Part shown: positions 9,995 to 19,996 of the stretch, one piece after another
Numbering within the stretch: position 1 is the first letter of the stretch
How the letters are laid out: each line of letters begins with the position of its first letter
NCBI RefSeq assembly: GCF_947495205.1
Contig: NZ_CANLXV010000007.1
Coordinates: 124,001 to 188,000, forward strand
DNA length: 64,000 nucleotides
Direction of reading: 5' to 3'
Source: an uncultured Polaribacter sp.
GTDB lineage: Bacteria; Bacteroidota; Bacteroidia; Flavobacteriales; Flavobacteriaceae
Notes under the pieces: generated by a model
What the model was told of the DNA's origin: nothing
Database searches by the model: none
What the model saw: only the letters and a program-made list of their open reading frames with translations
Translations under genes and position numbers: made by a program

Positions 9995-10043
9995 AGAATT
10001 AATAATTAATGAACGAAAAATAAGAAAAGATATTTTATAAATG

Positions 10044-10051
10044 CAAATATA
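10044..10051 (-). promoter_or_regulatory. Candidate -7 promoter element of porU-porV
   Basis: The minus strand reads TATATTTG, 50 nt upstream of the corrected porU ATG at 9994. It also lies inside the longer ORF of the track, which supports the shorter start. No clear -33 TTG. Confidence 0.4.
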
Positions 10052-10195
10052 AATTATACTAAACTTAAATTGATACCGTTTTAAATGTTGTGACAAAAAA
10101 AAGGATGCGTTAAATTTAATTTTTTACTTGTCTAAAATTATATTTATCGTAAATTGCAATACTAATAAAAACCCTAAATAATTTTCTATTAGAAA

Positions 10196-11875
10196 ATGAA
10201 AAATATTTTTAAAATTACTTTAGTTGCACTAATAACAGTGCTTTTGGCAAACTGTAACAGATCTACCACAGGTAAATCTAGATTAACAGGTTTATCTTTT
10301 AACAACCCAAAAGATGGCAATTATATTGGCAATAGTTCTTTTGATGGCCAAGAATCGCCTTTAGGTATGGTATCTATAGAAGGTGGAACCTTTACAATGG
10401 GCCAAGTACAAGATGATGTAATGTTTGATTGGAATACAACTCCAAAGAAAATTCATGTGAGATCTTTCTTTATGGATGAAACGGAAGTAACCAATGCAGA
10501 ATATTTCTTATATGTACAATACATGAAAGATGTTTTTCCCCCTTCTCAAGAGGAATACAAACATATTTACAACGCTGTTTTGCCAGACACTTTAGTTTGG
10601 AGAAAAAGTTTAGGAAATACAGACATTCTTAGTGAAAACTACTTTAGACATCCTGCTTATGCAAATTACCCTGTAGTTGGTGTAACTTGGACGCAAGCAA
10701 ACCAATACTGTAAATGGAGAACAAATGCTGTGAACTTAAAAAAATTAATAGATAGAGGATTCATTAAAAATATTTTTGAATCAGATTCTATTCGAAACTT
10801 TTTTGATACTGATAGATTTTTATCTGATTCTGATGGATTATTCGAAGGAGATTCTACTATCTATAAAAGAGGTGTTAAAACAAGAGTTGCGCGGTCTAAA
10901 GGAGATCCTAAACCAGATAGAAATGCTTTTCAAGGTAGAAAAATTACACAAGCAGATGGTATTTTACAACAAAAATTTAGATTACCTACTGAAGCTGAAT
11001 GGGAATATGCAGCAAAAGCTATAATTGAAAATAGAGAATACAACAACATCCGAGGAAGAAAAAAATATGCTTGGGATGGCAAGTATACCAGAGAGTCCCA
11101 AAAAAGACATAGAGGTAACCAATTGGCAAACTTTAAACAAGGCAGAGGAGATTATAGTGGTTTAGCAGGTTGGAGCTCAGATGGTTCGGATATTCCAATT
11201 CGTATTAAAGCATATCCACCAAATGCTTTTGGTTTATATGATATGTCTGGAAACGTTGCAGAATGGGTTGCTGATGTTTACAGACCAATTATTGACAATG
11301 AAGCTAACGATTTTAATTACTTTAGAGGAAACTTATTTACTAAAAAATTAATTGACCAAGAAGGTAAAGTTGTTATTGTAGGTAATGATGTTGCTGTAGA
11401 ATATGATACTTTACCAAATGGTAGTGTTGTGCCTAAACAACTACCTGGTTCTATTAAATATGTACCAATTACAAAAAGTGATGCAGCATTTAGAACCAAC
11501 TTTTCTAAATCAGAAAATGCAGATATTGGTGATGGAGATTTAAATTCAAGTAGATTTTTTGAAGATGATTCTGATAGGTTTGCCTCTAGACCTAGCATGT
11601 ATAACTCTCCTAAACAACCAAGAATTAAAAGAGACTCTATAACTGGTAGAGATATTTTAAATATTGATGCTAAAAAACGAAGAACTTTAATTAGTAACCA
11701 AACTAGAGTTTATAAAGGAGGTTCTTGGGCAGATAGAGAATACTGGCTAGATCCTGCACAAAGAAGGTATTTACCAGAATACATGGCCACCAATTATATT
11801 GGCTTTAGATGTGTTACAGACCAATTGGGTCCTATGACATATAAGAAAAGAAAAGCGAGAGGTACTCGAAGATAA
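10196..11875 (+). CDS. gldJ: Gliding motility lipoprotein GldJ
   Basis: Outer-membrane-associated lipoprotein needed for gliding and for stable type IX secretion in flavobacteria. The lipobox LLANC places the modified Cys at residue 20. The rest is a formylglycine-generating-enzyme/SUMF1-like fold: GMVSIEGGTFTMGQ, FFMDETEVTNAEYFLYV, RLPTEAEWEYAAK, FGLYDMSGNVAEWVADVY, and a C-terminal VYKGGSWADREYW...GFRCV. At 559 residues it matches known GldJ length. A basic insert-rich region between about residues 190 and 300 is usual for the family. The gene is divergent from porU and followed by a terminator and murF, a widely conserved flavobacterial order. Confidence 0.95.
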   Translation: MKNIFKITLVALITVLLANCNRSTTGKSRLTGLSFNNPKDGNYIGNSSFDGQESPLGMVSIEGGTFTMGQVQDDVMFDWNTTPKKIHVRSFFMDETEVTNAEYFLYVQYMKDVFPPSQEEYKHIYNAVLPDTLVWRKSLGNTDILSENYFRHPAYANYPVVGVTWTQANQYCKWRTNAVNLKKLIDRGFIKNIFESDSIRNFFDTDRFLSDSDGLFEGDSTIYKRGVKTRVARSKGDPKPDRNAFQGRKITQADGILQQKFRLPTEAEWEYAAKAIIENREYNNIRGRKKYAWDGKYTRESQKRHRGNQLANFKQGRGDYSGLAGWSSDGSDIPIRIKAYPPNAFGLYDMSGNVAEWVADVYRPIIDNEANDFNYFRGNLFTKKLIDQEGKVVIVGNDVAVEYDTLPNGSVVPKQLPGSIKYVPITKSDAAFRTNFSKSENADIGDGDLNSSRFFEDDSDRFASRPSMYNSPKQPRIKRDSITGRDILNIDAKKRRTLISNQTRVYKGGSWADREYWLDPAQRRYLPEYMATNYIGFRCVTDQLGPMTYKKRKARGTRR

Positions 11876-11897
11876 TTTTAATTTCAAAACAATTCAC

Positions 11898-11934
11898 CCT
11901 CATTATATCAATTTTATAATGAGGGCTTTTTTTT
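11898..11934 (+). terminator. Intrinsic terminator after gldJ
   Basis: A perfect 10-bp stem CCCTCATTAT/ATAATGAGGG is followed by CTTTTTTTT. It lies 23 nt after the gldJ stop and ends 12 nt before the murF ATG, so murF may depend on read-through or on a promoter I do not see. Confidence 0.88.
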
Positions 11935-11946
11935 ACCCGTAATATT

Positions 11947-13203
11947 ATGACAGTTGAAGAGCTATATAAATTATACATCGTAAATTATTTAGTAGATACA
12001 GATACTAGAACAATAAGAAAAAACTGTTTGTTTTTTGCATTAAAAGGGGATAATTTTAATGGCAATAAGTTTGCTACAGAAGCTATAGCAAAAGGTGCTA
12101 AATTTTGTATTATCGATGAAAAGGAATTCGAAATAAAAGGCAAAACAATTCTTGTAAATAATGTTTTAAAAACCCTTCAAGATTTAGCAAAATATCATAG
12201 AAAACAACTTAACATACCTGTTATAGCTTTAACTGGTAGTAATGGTAAAACTACTACAAAAGAGTTGATAAAAAAAGTACTGCAACAAAAGTATAAAACA
12301 GCGGCAACAAAAGGTAATTTAAATAACCATATTGGTGTTCCTTTAACTTTATTATCAATTACTCCAAAAGAAGAAATTGCTATTATAGAAATGGGTGCAA
12401 ATCATCAAAAAGAAATTGCTTTTTTGTCTAACATTATAAATCCAGATTATGGCTATATTACCAACTTTGGAAAAGCACATTTAGAAGGATTTGGAGGTGT
12501 AGAAGGTGTTATAAAAGGAAAGAGTGAACTATATACACACCTAAAACAAAATAACAAAACGGCTTTTATAAATCCTAATGATGCTATTCAATTAGAAAAA
12601 ACAAAAGATTCTAAAACAATTTTATTGAAAGAAAACATAAAATTTATAGGTGCCAATCCTTTTGTTGAGCTGTCTTATCATAAAACTATCATTAAAAGTA
12701 ATTTAATTGGTGAATACAACTATAACAATATAGCTATTGCCATTACTATAGGAGATTTTTTTAAAGTAGAAAATAATAAAATTAAGGAAGCTATTGAAAG
12801 TTATGTTCCCAAAAACAATCGATCTCAAATTATACAAAAAGGGAATAATCATATCATTTTAGACGCTTACAATGCTAATCCTTCTAGTATGACAGCTGCG
12901 ATTCACAACTTTGCGCAATTAGCAGAAAAATCTAAAACTATTATTTTAGGCGATATGTTTGAGCTAGGAGAGGATAGTGCTAAAGAACATCAAGAAATAG
13001 CTAATCTAACCGATTCACGAGCCTTTAATGCTACCTATTATGTTGGCGAACATTTTTCTAAAACAAATACAAAAAATTTAAAATTTACAGATTTTGAAGC
13101 TTTAAAGGTGTATTTAACTAAAGCACCTTTAAATAACCAATCTATTTTAATTAAAGGCTCTAGAGGTATGCAACTAGAAAGGGTTTTAGAACTTATAAAT
13201 TAA
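11947..13203 (+). CDS. murF: UDP-MurNAc-tripeptide--D-Ala-D-Ala ligase MurF
   Basis: Cytoplasmic Mur ligase that adds D-Ala-D-Ala to UDP-MurNAc-tripeptide, the last soluble step of peptidoglycan precursor synthesis. The N-terminal substrate domain includes DTRTIRKNCLFFALKGDNFNGN. The ATP loop is LTGSNGKTTTKEL (residues 96-108), then EMGANHQKEI and NFGKAHLEGFGG. The C-terminal ligase domain contains ILDAYNANPSSM and LGDMFELG. At 418 residues it is slightly shorter than E. coli MurF (452), as in other Bacteroidetes. It overlaps the 3' end of the convergent BadF-type kinase by 11 nt. Confidence 0.95.
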   Translation: MTVEELYKLYIVNYLVDTDTRTIRKNCLFFALKGDNFNGNKFATEAIAKGAKFCIIDEKEFEIKGKTILVNNVLKTLQDLAKYHRKQLNIPVIALTGSNGKTTTKELIKKVLQQKYKTAATKGNLNNHIGVPLTLLSITPKEEIAIIEMGANHQKEIAFLSNIINPDYGYITNFGKAHLEGFGGVEGVIKGKSELYTHLKQNNKTAFINPNDAIQLEKTKDSKTILLKENIKFIGANPFVELSYHKTIIKSNLIGEYNYNNIAIAITIGDFFKVENNKIKEAIESYVPKNNRSQIIQKGNNHIILDAYNANPSSMTAAIHNFAQLAEKSKTIILGDMFELGEDSAKEHQEIANLTDSRAFNATYYVGEHFSKTNTKNLKFTDFEALKVYLTKAPLNNQSILIKGSRGMQLERVLELIN

Positions 13204-14047
13204 AATTTTTCTTGTGGTATATTACCAACCTATCTATTGGTCTTTGTATTACATCTGTAATTTGTAGGTTATTCTTTTTAGCAACTTCTTCTAAAATATC
13301 TCTAAAATAATGTGCAATAGAACCAACAAAATAAATAGCCGTATCTTTAGTTGCATCAAAGGGTAAAACGCGGTACTTAAAAAATTTCTCAAAGCCTTTT
13401 TTGATTAATTTCTTAACGTATTTATCATCTTTAAAATCTAACATGAACTTCGCAAAAGAAGCTAAATACATATTTGGATTTGCTTCTTTATAGATTTGCT
13501 TTTTAATGTGATCTGCGTCTAAATTAAATTCTTTATCGAATTTTAAGGCTATATTTTGTGGCATTTCCTTATAGTAATAGTCAATAATTAATTTTTTGCC
13601 AAAATAATTACCACTTGCCTCATCCATTAATAGATAACCTAAAGATGGCACCAATGATTGCATATTTTTTCCATCATAATAACAACTGTTAGAACCTGTA
13701 CCTAAAATACAAACAACAGCAGGCTTTTTACCAGTAGCTGCATAAACAGCGCCTAACATGTCTTCTGCAATAAAAACATTTGCATTAATAAAAATAGTTT
13801 CTAAAGTATTTTTTAAAATAGTCGTAGGTTTAGGAGTACCACAACCAGCACCATAAAAATGAATTTCTTTTACCTGATCTTTTATATGAATTAGCTGCAA
13901 CATATTCATAATCCTATGATGTAGTTCTTCTTCTGCAACAACTGCAGGGTTTAAACCTAAAGTTCTCACTCTAAATTCTTCTTCTTTATGTTCATTTATG
14001 GCAATCCAATCTACTTTTGTAGAGCCACCATCTGCAATTAAAATCAT
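13193..14047 (-). CDS. BadF/BadG-family kinase, probable N-acetylglucosamine kinase
   Basis: An ASKHA-fold sugar kinase. Visible motifs are the phosphate-1 loop MILIADGGSTKVDWI at the N-terminus, FYGAGCG, a second phosphate loop VCILGTGSNSCYYDG, and LMDEASGNYFGKKLI. This combination is typical of Bacteroidetes proteins annotated as GlcNAc kinases of the BadF/BadG/BcrA/BcrD family. The substrate is inferred. The track start at 14089 adds 14 residues; the ATG at 14047 begins directly at the ATPase motif and gives 284 residues. A role in amino-sugar or wall recycling fits with murF next door and anmK in this window, but is not demonstrated. Confidence 0.82.
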   Translation of the reverse strand: MILIADGGSTKVDWIAINEHKEEEFRVRTLGLNPAVVAEEELHHRIMNMLQLIHIKDQVKEIHFYGAGCGTPKPTTILKNTLETIFINANVFIAEDMLGAVYAATGKKPAVVCILGTGSNSCYYDGKNMQSLVPSLGYLLMDEASGNYFGKKLIIDYYYKEMPQNIALKFDKEFNLDADHIKKQIYKEANPNMYLASFAKFMLDFKDDKYVKKLIKKGFEKFFKYRVLPFDATKDTAIYFVGSIAHYFRDILEEVAKKNNLQITDVIQRPIDRLVIYHKKNFNL

Positions 14048-14392
14048 ATTAAATATTGTTTTTATCAAAGATAGAATAACTAAATGCAATAGGCAGCAGG
14101 TGTGGAAACTTCAATCGTTTTCGCTTAAAATTATTTTAAAATGCAATTACTAAAAGCAATCTGTTGTGCATTGTAATAAGATTCTGTAAATTCGAGGTAA
14201 AATTTACGATTGAAATGAGTAAAACTTGTATGAAGAATGAGAATTTTAGCAATAAAAGTTTCGATACATTTTTTTAGTTTCGTTAGCTACATTCAATCAA
14301 AATATATTTAAATTTCGCTAATCTCAAAATCACTCGAACTTACATTTTTTAGTGAAATAAATTCTTAATACAAAACAGTTTAAAAGTAATTG
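14048..14392. other. 345-bp gap without recognised gene
   Basis: An AT-rich stretch between the BadF-type kinase start and the end of the wzz-like gene. Apart from the TATCTTTG -7 box near the kinase start I see no ORF, RNA gene, strong terminator or repeat related to the rest of the window. Confidence 0.5.
14066..14073 (-). promoter_or_regulatory. Candidate -7 promoter element of the BadF-type kinase
   Basis: The minus strand reads TATCTTTG, 18 nt upstream of the ATG at 14047, matching TAnnTTTG. No -33 TTG at the usual distance. Confidence 0.4.
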
Positions 14393-15505
14393 TTATGCAC
14401 TATGCCATTTCTTTTTAAAATCTTTGTACCATTCCTTTCCCTTAACGTACCCCAAACTTAGTATAAAACCTAAAAAAACAAATGCTATTATTATTAATAA
14501 TCTTTTTGGTGCTGACTTAATTTTTGGAATCGTAACAGGTTTTAGTATGGTAAAAATTGGAGTGTCTTTTTTAACCTGCAAACGTTCAGATTCTAGTTGT
14601 TTTGCCAATTCTGAATAAATAGTAAAAGATAAATTATAATCAGACTGTAATTCCAATAATTTTGTTCTGGCTAAAGCAGTATTTATAGCATTATTTTGAT
14701 CTTGAAATAGCGCTAATTTTATTTTTTTAGCATTAAACTCTTTTTCTTTTTCTAAAAATCTAGATTTCGTAAACTCCAATTGCTCAATAGATTTTTGAGT
14801 TTTAAATGCTATGGCATATTCCTGTAGAAGTTCTTGAGCTCTCAAAGTCATTTGTGCACTAGCTACTGGGTCTGACATGGTAACATCAATAGAAATAAAA
14901 CCTTCCTTAGCATTTACTAATAAATTAATTTGACTTTCTAAAATTTTTATCAAATCATAATCCTTCTTGCTAATTTCTATGATTTGATTTTTATCATCAG
15001 TTTGAATCGCAACTTTTTCGGTATCAGATTTTAATGCTGAAATAACTAATCCAGGTAAACCAATAGTATATTTCCTTATGCTAGCTAACACCCCAGGATT
15101 ATGAATTTCTAAATAATAATCCCTGTATGCAATTAATGTATCTAATTCTTTAAGTTTTAATTTTGTATTAAGCAACTCTAATTGAAAAGGAATACTGTTT
15201 ACAATTTGGGGATACAACTCTGGAGAAATCTCTGTTCGAACATCATTACCCCCAAGATTGATTCCTGCGAGCGAAGCCAAGCCACCTAAATTACCACCTG
15301 CTGACTTACCTTGTCCAACTGGGACAATCGTAGTACTAGCAGTATACTGATTTACAGAAAAAATAGCTACAAATAGTCCTATAAGAAAAAAGCATAAAGT
15401 AATCATTACAATGGTTTTACGTGCAAACCAAAACTCTTTTAGTAATGCAATTACATCTATAGAATCTTCATTTAATGACTGATCAATGGTATTTTCCGAA
15501 TTCAT
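14393..15505 (-). CDS. wzz: Wzz-type polysaccharide chain-length/export co-polymerase
   Basis: Inner-membrane polysaccharide co-polymerase that controls chain length or links export to synthesis. It has an N-terminal cytoplasmic tail, a first membrane segment (about residues 32-52, TIVMITLCFFLIGLFVAIFSV), a periplasmic domain with coiled-coil character (about 230-310, EFTKSRFLEKEKEFNAKK), a proline-rich KPVTIPKIKSAPKR just before a second membrane segment (about 333-353), and a short tail. There is no fused tyrosine kinase and no separate Wzc kinase in the window. It follows the SLBB export gene by 45 nt, probably as one transcript. Confidence 0.88.
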   Translation of the reverse strand: MNSENTIDQSLNEDSIDVIALLKEFWFARKTIVMITLCFFLIGLFVAIFSVNQYTASTTIVPVGQGKSAGGNLGGLASLAGINLGGNDVRTEISPELYPQIVNSIPFQLELLNTKLKLKELDTLIAYRDYYLEIHNPGVLASIRKYTIGLPGLVISALKSDTEKVAIQTDDKNQIIEISKKDYDLIKILESQINLLVNAKEGFISIDVTMSDPVASAQMTLRAQELLQEYAIAFKTQKSIEQLEFTKSRFLEKEKEFNAKKIKLALFQDQNNAINTALARTKLLELQSDYNLSFTIYSELAKQLESERLQVKKDTPIFTILKPVTIPKIKSAPKRLLIIIAFVFLGFILSLGYVKGKEWYKDFKKKWHSA

Positions 15506-15550
15506 TTTAGTGGTGTGATTTGATAAATTATTACTATAGTTATTTTCTGA

Positions 15551-17965
15551 TTAATTAGTTAAAGCCTGAATAAGCAAGCCTAAGGTAGCTAGTGAAGTAG
15601 TAATTCCAAGAATTTCTTGGGTAGATAACTTATTTTTATTTTCTACCTTGGTAGGTACAAAAATGCCTGCACCTGGTTCTAATTTTGGATAAAATTTAAA
15701 AAACAAGAACTTTTTTACCGTTTTTATTTCTCCATTACTATACCTTACAAATACTTTCGATTTTTTGGCTGCATTTGTAAAACCTCCAGAATTATTTACG
15801 TAATGTTTTAGTTTACTATTCTTAGTAAACTGCACTAAGGAGGGTACTAATACCTCTCCTGAAACTTGCACGGTTGGTTTAATTTCTGGAATCAACAACC
15901 TGTCTCCCTCTTCTAAAACTAAATCTATATCAGAACCTGGTTTTTTTAAAATTGCTTCTAAATCAATACCAATAGAAGTAGTTTTACTATTAGAAAATTG
16001 TTTCAATTTATCAATAGAAACATCTTCATCATCTACATTATATATAAGATCTTGTATCGCAGTTCTGCCAACAAGTCTAAATAAAGTAGCACCTTTAACA
16101 TATGCATAATCTGTGAGTCCTCCTGCCCTATTAACTAAATCAGATATTCGTTCATTCTTGTCTTTTAAGACATAGCCTCCACTATAATTTACCTGTCCAG
16201 AAACGGTTACTTTTTTTTGTTTAGTGTATCCTTTTAAATACCTTACGTTTATTTGATCGTAAGGCTCTAAATAAAAAGGTTCTCCATTATTAATTGCCAA
16301 ATTGGTATCTGATGAAATTGTAAAAACATCACTTAAAGTAGAAAAACTGCCATCTTTTAACCTTCTAGATATGCTGATAACATTAGGATCTGCTCCCTCT
16401 TTTAAACCACCAGATAATGCGATTACATCTTCAATCTCTAATTTATCAACATACTCTAAATTTCCTGGCTTATTTACAGCCCCAGAGATACTAATTTGTC
16501 TTTTTTCTCTTAACTCTTTTTTATTAAAAATTTTTATTTGGTCATTAGGTTTCAGTAAAATGGTGGTCTTTCCCGTTAAAATATTCTCTATAGAAAAAGA
16601 GATATTCTCTTTAGCTGTATTATCTATAGTTCTCACTAGTAAACCTCTTGGTAAAAATGCCTCTGGAGTTACACCCTCTGATTTTGAAAGTAGCTGTTTA
16701 AGCGTCATATTTTCCAAAAGTTCAAAATTACCCGGTCTATATACTTCTCCTTCTATAGTAATCTTGTTTTTAAAAATATCTAAAGATTCTTGTACAATTA
16801 ATTTATCTCCCGCCTTGACTAAAAAGTTATTCAAGTTATCAAAAGCTACCTCTTTAATTTCTTTTTGACTGCCGTTTAAACGTTCTAAAACTAGCAAATC
16901 CGTATAAGCCTTTGGCGTAAATCCACCAAAATAAAGCACCAAATCACTTAAGGTTTGATTGTCTTTTAGTTCATAAATTCCAGGTCTTTTCACAGCTCCT
17001 TCTACAGAAATTAAATTATTATAAGGTTCTACCAATAAAACATCTTGATCTTGGAGTTTTAAATTGTTCTTTTGCGTTCCGTAAAGTAAATAATTATAAA
17101 TATCTAAAACAGCTACCACCTTGTCTTTTCTAATTAACTTTATGTTTCTAAAGGTTCCCAATTTTGTTGGACCTCCTGATTTATAAAGTGCATTTAAAAC
17201 TGTAGAAAGTGAGTTTAAGGAATATGTACCAGGCACTTTAACCTCACCAATAATGTTTACTTGAACCGTTCTAATTTTAGACACGGTTACATTGGTATAA
17301 ATTTTATTATAATTATTTCTAGAGACACCAATACCTGCATGCTTCTTTTTTAATTTAGACACTATTTTTTTACTGGCATCGTCCAAACTAAATCCATTAA
17401 TGTAGATAAAACCAATACCTGCTATTTTAATGCTCCCTCTTTTATTTACCGTTGCCCTGTATGTTACTTCTGATGCGCCCCATAAATCCACCATTATTTC
17501 ATCTCCTGGACCAATTTGGTAATTTTGTGGAACTGCTATATTAACACTAGGTTCAAAACTAATTTTTGAATTATTAAAAAAATCGTAGCCAAAAATATTA
17601 GAACCAGTACTGTTTTTTTTTATAACTTGACCATCTTTTAATCCATAAGGTTCTGTAGCTGCATCCTTAACGGATTGTTGTTTTAAAACCTTATTCTCAA
17701 CAGACTTAATTGTACTTAAATTTTTTACACGTTGTTTAAATTGGCTAATTTTATCACTAGGTATACCTTGTAATTTACCCACTGCCTCTAGCTGATTTAA
17801 AGAGTACCCATTTTTCTGCATACTTGACCAATAGGACGCTATTTGATCATCTGATAAAGCATTTACATCTACGTTTTTAATAGAACTTAAATCTTGTGCG
17901 AGGACTAGTGATGTTAAAAAAGTAAAAAAAAAGAATATTTTTACTTTTTTATTCGTTTTGAACAT
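15551..17965 (-). CDS. SLBB-domain outer-membrane polysaccharide export protein (Wza-like)
   Basis: Probable outer-membrane export pore of the capsule or exopolysaccharide locus. The signal peptide is MFKTNKKVKIFFFFTFLTSLVLAQ. The Poly_export (Wza) motif is NYQIGPGDEIMVDLWGA, near residue 160. Several SLBB-type repeats follow, visible as recurring blocks such as VNIIGEVKVPGTYSL, ISVEGAVKRPGIYEL, ITIEGEVYRPGNFEL, ISISGAVNKPGNLEY, VTVSGQVNYSGGYVL and VQVSGEVLVPSLVQF. At 804 residues it is the long multi-SLBB Bacteroidetes type, with a C-terminal hydrophobic segment (LGITTSLATLGLLIQAL). A TACTTTTG -7 box lies 17 nt upstream. Confidence 0.92.
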   Translation of the reverse strand: MFKTNKKVKIFFFFTFLTSLVLAQDLSSIKNVDVNALSDDQIASYWSSMQKNGYSLNQLEAVGKLQGIPSDKISQFKQRVKNLSTIKSVENKVLKQQSVKDAATEPYGLKDGQVIKKNSTGSNIFGYDFFNNSKISFEPSVNIAVPQNYQIGPGDEIMVDLWGASEVTYRATVNKRGSIKIAGIGFIYINGFSLDDASKKIVSKLKKKHAGIGVSRNNYNKIYTNVTVSKIRTVQVNIIGEVKVPGTYSLNSLSTVLNALYKSGGPTKLGTFRNIKLIRKDKVVAVLDIYNYLLYGTQKNNLKLQDQDVLLVEPYNNLISVEGAVKRPGIYELKDNQTLSDLVLYFGGFTPKAYTDLLVLERLNGSQKEIKEVAFDNLNNFLVKAGDKLIVQESLDIFKNKITIEGEVYRPGNFELLENMTLKQLLSKSEGVTPEAFLPRGLLVRTIDNTAKENISFSIENILTGKTTILLKPNDQIKIFNKKELREKRQISISGAVNKPGNLEYVDKLEIEDVIALSGGLKEGADPNVISISRRLKDGSFSTLSDVFTISSDTNLAINNGEPFYLEPYDQINVRYLKGYTKQKKVTVSGQVNYSGGYVLKDKNERISDLVNRAGGLTDYAYVKGATLFRLVGRTAIQDLIYNVDDEDVSIDKLKQFSNSKTTSIGIDLEAILKKPGSDIDLVLEEGDRLLIPEIKPTVQVSGEVLVPSLVQFTKNSKLKHYVNNSGGFTNAAKKSKVFVRYSNGEIKTVKKFLFFKFYPKLEPGAGIFVPTKVENKNKLSTQEILGITTSLATLGLLIQALTN

Positions 17966-17981
17966 AATTTAATTTTTTGGG

Positions 17982-17989
17982 CAAAAGTA
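17982..17989 (-). promoter_or_regulatory. Candidate -7 promoter element of the SLBB export gene
   Basis: The minus strand reads TACTTTTG (TAnnTTTG), 17 nt upstream of the ATG at 17965, the same octamer as in the porin-amt1 promoter. It suggests that the export gene and wzz have their own promoter. Confidence 0.42.
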
Positions 17990-18085
17990 ATAATTTTATT
18001 AGTAAAGTACTCTATATAGTAACCAGGAATATAACTATTTCTTTATTTTTTTTCTCACAAAAAAGAAACTAGAAATTAACTATAA

Positions 18086-19996
18086 TTATGAAGAGAGTAT
18101 CTTTTTCTTGTTATCTAATTTTTCGAACTTGGAATTATTTGAAATAAACTCAGGAACAAGTAGTTTTAAATTTAATACAATATCATTATTGGTTAAAATA
18201 TGATTATTATTTGTAACATAATCTATTTGTTGTTTTGCCTGCAAATAATCAAATTCTGTTGTTTTGGCAATCATAATTTTCTTATGATATGTTTTCATTG
18301 TATTTTCTTTGTTAGACAAAAGTTCTTCGTACAACTTTTCTCCCGGTCTTAAGCCTGTGATTTCTATATCAATATCGTCAGGATATTTTAAACCAGAAAG
18401 AGAAATCATTCGCTTTGCCATATCAAAAATCTTTACAGATTTCCCCATATCAAATATATAGATTTCCCCTCCTTCACCCATGGTTCCTGCTTCTAAAACT
18501 AGCCTACAAGCCTCTGGTATTGTCATAAAAAATCTTGTAATATCCTTATGCGTTACTGTTAATGGTCCTCCATTTTCAATTTGCTTTTTAAATAGCGGTA
18601 TTACAGAGCCATTAGATCCTAAAACATTACCAAAACGGGTAATTGTAAATTTTGTTTTACTGCTTTCTTTACTTAAGCAAGTGATGTATTTCTCTGCAAC
18701 ACGTTTTGTAGCCCCCATAACATTTGTAGGGTTTACTGCTTTATCTGTGGAAACCATTACAAACCGATCTACACCATACGCTACAGATAAATCTGCAATA
18801 TGCTTTGTACCAATAACATTTACTTTTACCGCTTCGTAAGGACTTTGTTCCATTAGAGGTACGTGTTTATATGCCGCTGCATGAAATACTTTCTCTGGCC
18901 TATACTGCTCAAAAATTTCTTTCATTCTCTTTACATCTCTAACATCTGCAACAATAGGGGTAAAATTCTTTTTAGAATTATTAATTAATTCTTGCTGTAA
19001 ATCATATAATGAAGATTCTGCTTGATCTATTAACACTAGTAATTTTAAATCGCAATTCGCAAGTTGTCTGGAAATTTCGCTACCAATAGAACCTGCTGCA
19101 CCAGTCACAAATATCACATTATTGTTTACTTGCCTTTTTACTATGGGATTGTCTATAAAGATTTGTTGCCTCCCTAATAAGTCATCAATATTTATTTGTT
19201 TTATTTGATTCGCTTTTAAATCTCCATCAATCCATTGTGTTAAAGGTGGTACTATTTTTACTTTTAGATTTAGTTTTAATAAATCATCAGTGATTTGTAA
19301 AAGTCTACTTGGCTTAATATTTTGTATGGAAATAATAATTTCAGAAATGTTATACTTTTCTATAAAGGCTTTATTTACTTTAGCAGAATTGTAAATTTTA
19401 ATTCTATCAATTTTCTTATTAATTTTATTCAAATCATCATCTATAAAACCTAAGATATCGTAACTATTCCCTCTTTCTCTATTTAATGCCCCATAAGTTA
19501 CGATTCCAGAATCACCGGCTCCATAAATTAATACATTTGTTATTGTTTTTAAGTCTGTAGAAATAACCTCATAAAATGCTTTAAAAATATACCTACTTAT
19601 AATAAGTGTAAATACTGAAACTAAATAATGAATTAGTATAATTGATTTAGGAATGGTAAAGCCTTTATAAACGCCTAAAAATTGGTTTACAACAACCAAA
19701 AAACTAACAAAGAAACTATAGATAGTAACTCCAAAAAAAACATTAAAGGCATCTTTAGTACCTGTGTGTCTTATAACTCCTTTATAAGAACCAACTATTA
19801 AGAAACTAATTAAAGATAAAACAATAATTACAGGTAATTGATATTTAAGATTAGAAGTATCAAAATTTAAACTAACATTAAAACGAACAGCGTACGCCAC
19901 TAAAAAAGAAAAACAAACCAGTAAAATATCTACAAGTAGTACTAACCATTTTGAGGCGTATTTGTTTAATGCTTTTAAAAATAATGTTCTTATCAT
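18086..19996 (-). CDS. Membrane-bound UDP-GlcNAc 4,6-dehydratase (PglF/WbpM type)
   Basis: Converts UDP-GlcNAc to UDP-4-keto-6-deoxy-HexNAc, a precursor of QuiNAc, FucNAc or bacillosamine-type sugars. Four membrane segments occupy about residues 15-130. A CoA-binding-like domain with LIYGAGDSG follows, then the SDR domain starting at VTGAAGSIGSEISRQLA (near residue 298). The catalytic Tyr of ordinary SDRs is replaced by Met in VMGATKR, the hallmark of WbpM/PglF long dehydratases. The C-terminus contains ITGLRPGEKLYEELL. At 636 residues it is typical. It pairs with the WbpV-like reductase at 24821 and the WecA-like transferase at 20468. The final sugar is inference. Confidence 0.92.
   Translation of the reverse strand: MIRTLFLKALNKYASKWLVLLVDILLVCFSFLVAYAVRFNVSLNFDTSNLKYQLPVIIVLSLISFLIVGSYKGVIRHTGTKDAFNVFFGVTIYSFFVSFLVVVNQFLGVYKGFTIPKSIILIHYLVSVFTLIISRYIFKAFYEVISTDLKTITNVLIYGAGDSGIVTYGALNRERGNSYDILGFIDDDLNKINKKIDRIKIYNSAKVNKAFIEKYNISEIIISIQNIKPSRLLQITDDLLKLNLKVKIVPPLTQWIDGDLKANQIKQINIDDLLGRQQIFIDNPIVKRQVNNNVIFVTGAAGSIGSEISRQLANCDLKLLVLIDQAESSLYDLQQELINNSKKNFTPIVADVRDVKRMKEIFEQYRPEKVFHAAAYKHVPLMEQSPYEAVKVNVIGTKHIADLSVAYGVDRFVMVSTDKAVNPTNVMGATKRVAEKYITCLSKESSKTKFTITRFGNVLGSNGSVIPLFKKQIENGGPLTVTHKDITRFFMTIPEACRLVLEAGTMGEGGEIYIFDMGKSVKIFDMAKRMISLSGLKYPDDIDIEITGLRPGEKLYEELLSNKENTMKTYHKKIMIAKTTEFDYLQAKQQIDYVTNNNHILTNNDIVLNLKLLVPEFISNNSKFEKLDNKKKILSS

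Noticed and set aside
14048-14392. Possible repeat or small RNA in the gap before wzz
   Set aside because: Fragments such as GCAATCTGTT resemble known repeats but no complete copy or hairpin could be built.
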